Below, in pieces: positions 63,909 to 64,000 of a stretch of 64,000 nucleotides of DNA; position 1 is the first letter of the stretch, and the number at the start of each line of letters is the position of its first letter. This DNA is from Halorubrum salinum (GTDB taxonomy: Archaea > Halobacteriota > Halobacteria > Halobacteriales > Haloferacaceae), in contig NZ_JANHDO010000001.1 in NCBI RefSeq assembly GCF_024494575.1, positions 496,001-560,000 of the forward strand, in the 5' to 3' direction. The notes beneath the pieces were generated by a model. That model searched no databases and had not been told where the DNA came from. It worked only from the letters and a program-made list of their open reading frames with translations. The position numbers and the translations under genes are program-made.

Positions 63909-64000
63909 CGCTGATCGAAGCCTATCGCGAGGATCTCCGCGAGCTTGTTGCTCGGCTCGACGAGAACGGAGTGTTCGCTCCCGGCGAGCGCGAGGCGTGG
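63905..64000 (+). CDS. Partial gene overlapping the RHH stop
   Basis: GTG at 63905 starts MTLIEAYREDLRELVARLDE and continues NGVFAPGERE to the window end. At least 32 codons; the rest lies outside. Charged helical start, family unknown. Confidence 0.55.
   Translation, partial: MTLIEAYREDLRELVARLDENGVFAPGEREAW

Overview
The window is chromosomal DNA from a halophilic archaeon, most like the Halorubrum/Haloferax group. GC is high and the proteins are strongly acidic. Archaeal markers include L21e, RNA polymerase subunit F (Rpb4-like), MptA, archaeal GluRS, an intron-containing elongator tRNA-Met and halocyanin. Many start codons lie about 27 nt downstream of a TATA-like box, which indicates leaderless transcripts. 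I name no species.

Layout. 0-5.4 kb: a Tat lipoprotein, a thioredoxin-fold/YyaL protein, MptA, then rpl21e-rpoF. 5.4-7.9 kb: a tungstate/molybdate ABC transporter (tupABC order). 8-20 kb: a nitrous-oxide/denitrification block with a DUF2249-cupin protein, halocyanin, nosZ, a NosB-like membrane protein, nosD-nosF-nosY, a Bat-type HTH regulator, a heme-copper-oxidase-like membrane protein, DUF2249 and DUF59-like small proteins, and a NirJ/AhbD-like radical SAM enzyme. Six near-identical 12-bp palindromes precede six of these transcription units. No nirK, nor or nosL is in the window.

20-34 kb: a sugar-acid dehydratase, a TRAM protein, a geranylgeranyl-reductase-like flavoprotein, a HAD hydrolase, a very large PAS/GAF histidine kinase, pyrE, tRNA-Ser(CGA), a truncated haemoglobin, an isopropylmalate/citramalate synthase, a stand-alone Cas4-like protein with a poorly conserved catalytic core, and tRNA-Met with an 80-nt intron. 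34-46.5 kb: CBS protein, GluRS, ferredoxin, a visibly AT-richer REC-PAS-LOV-like kinase, a RimK-like ligase, Hsp20, gap-pgk, and a divergent lrp/glnA pair.

46.5-57 kb: PAP2 phosphatase, a YihY-like gene broken by a single-base frameshift, trm1, a membrane-anchored 8-residue-repeat protein, a zincin, an M42 peptidase, tRNA-Glu(CTC), a TauE/SafE-like plus SCO copper-handling pair, DJ-1, UspA and Lrp. 57.5-61.5 kb: dabB-dabA, an inorganic-carbon accumulation complex with an intact predicted zinc site. 61.55-64 kb: two 46-bp direct repeats, then the edge of an integrative element. That edge holds a tyrosine recombinase at the end of a five-gene overlapping operon with two 54-residue genes, facing a second ribbon-helix-helix gene across a repeat-rich control region.

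The best candidates for something not yet described are the shared-palindrome regulon with its accessory membrane protein and DUF2249 proteins, the octapeptide-repeat membrane protein with its 30-residue companion, and the compact integrase operon.
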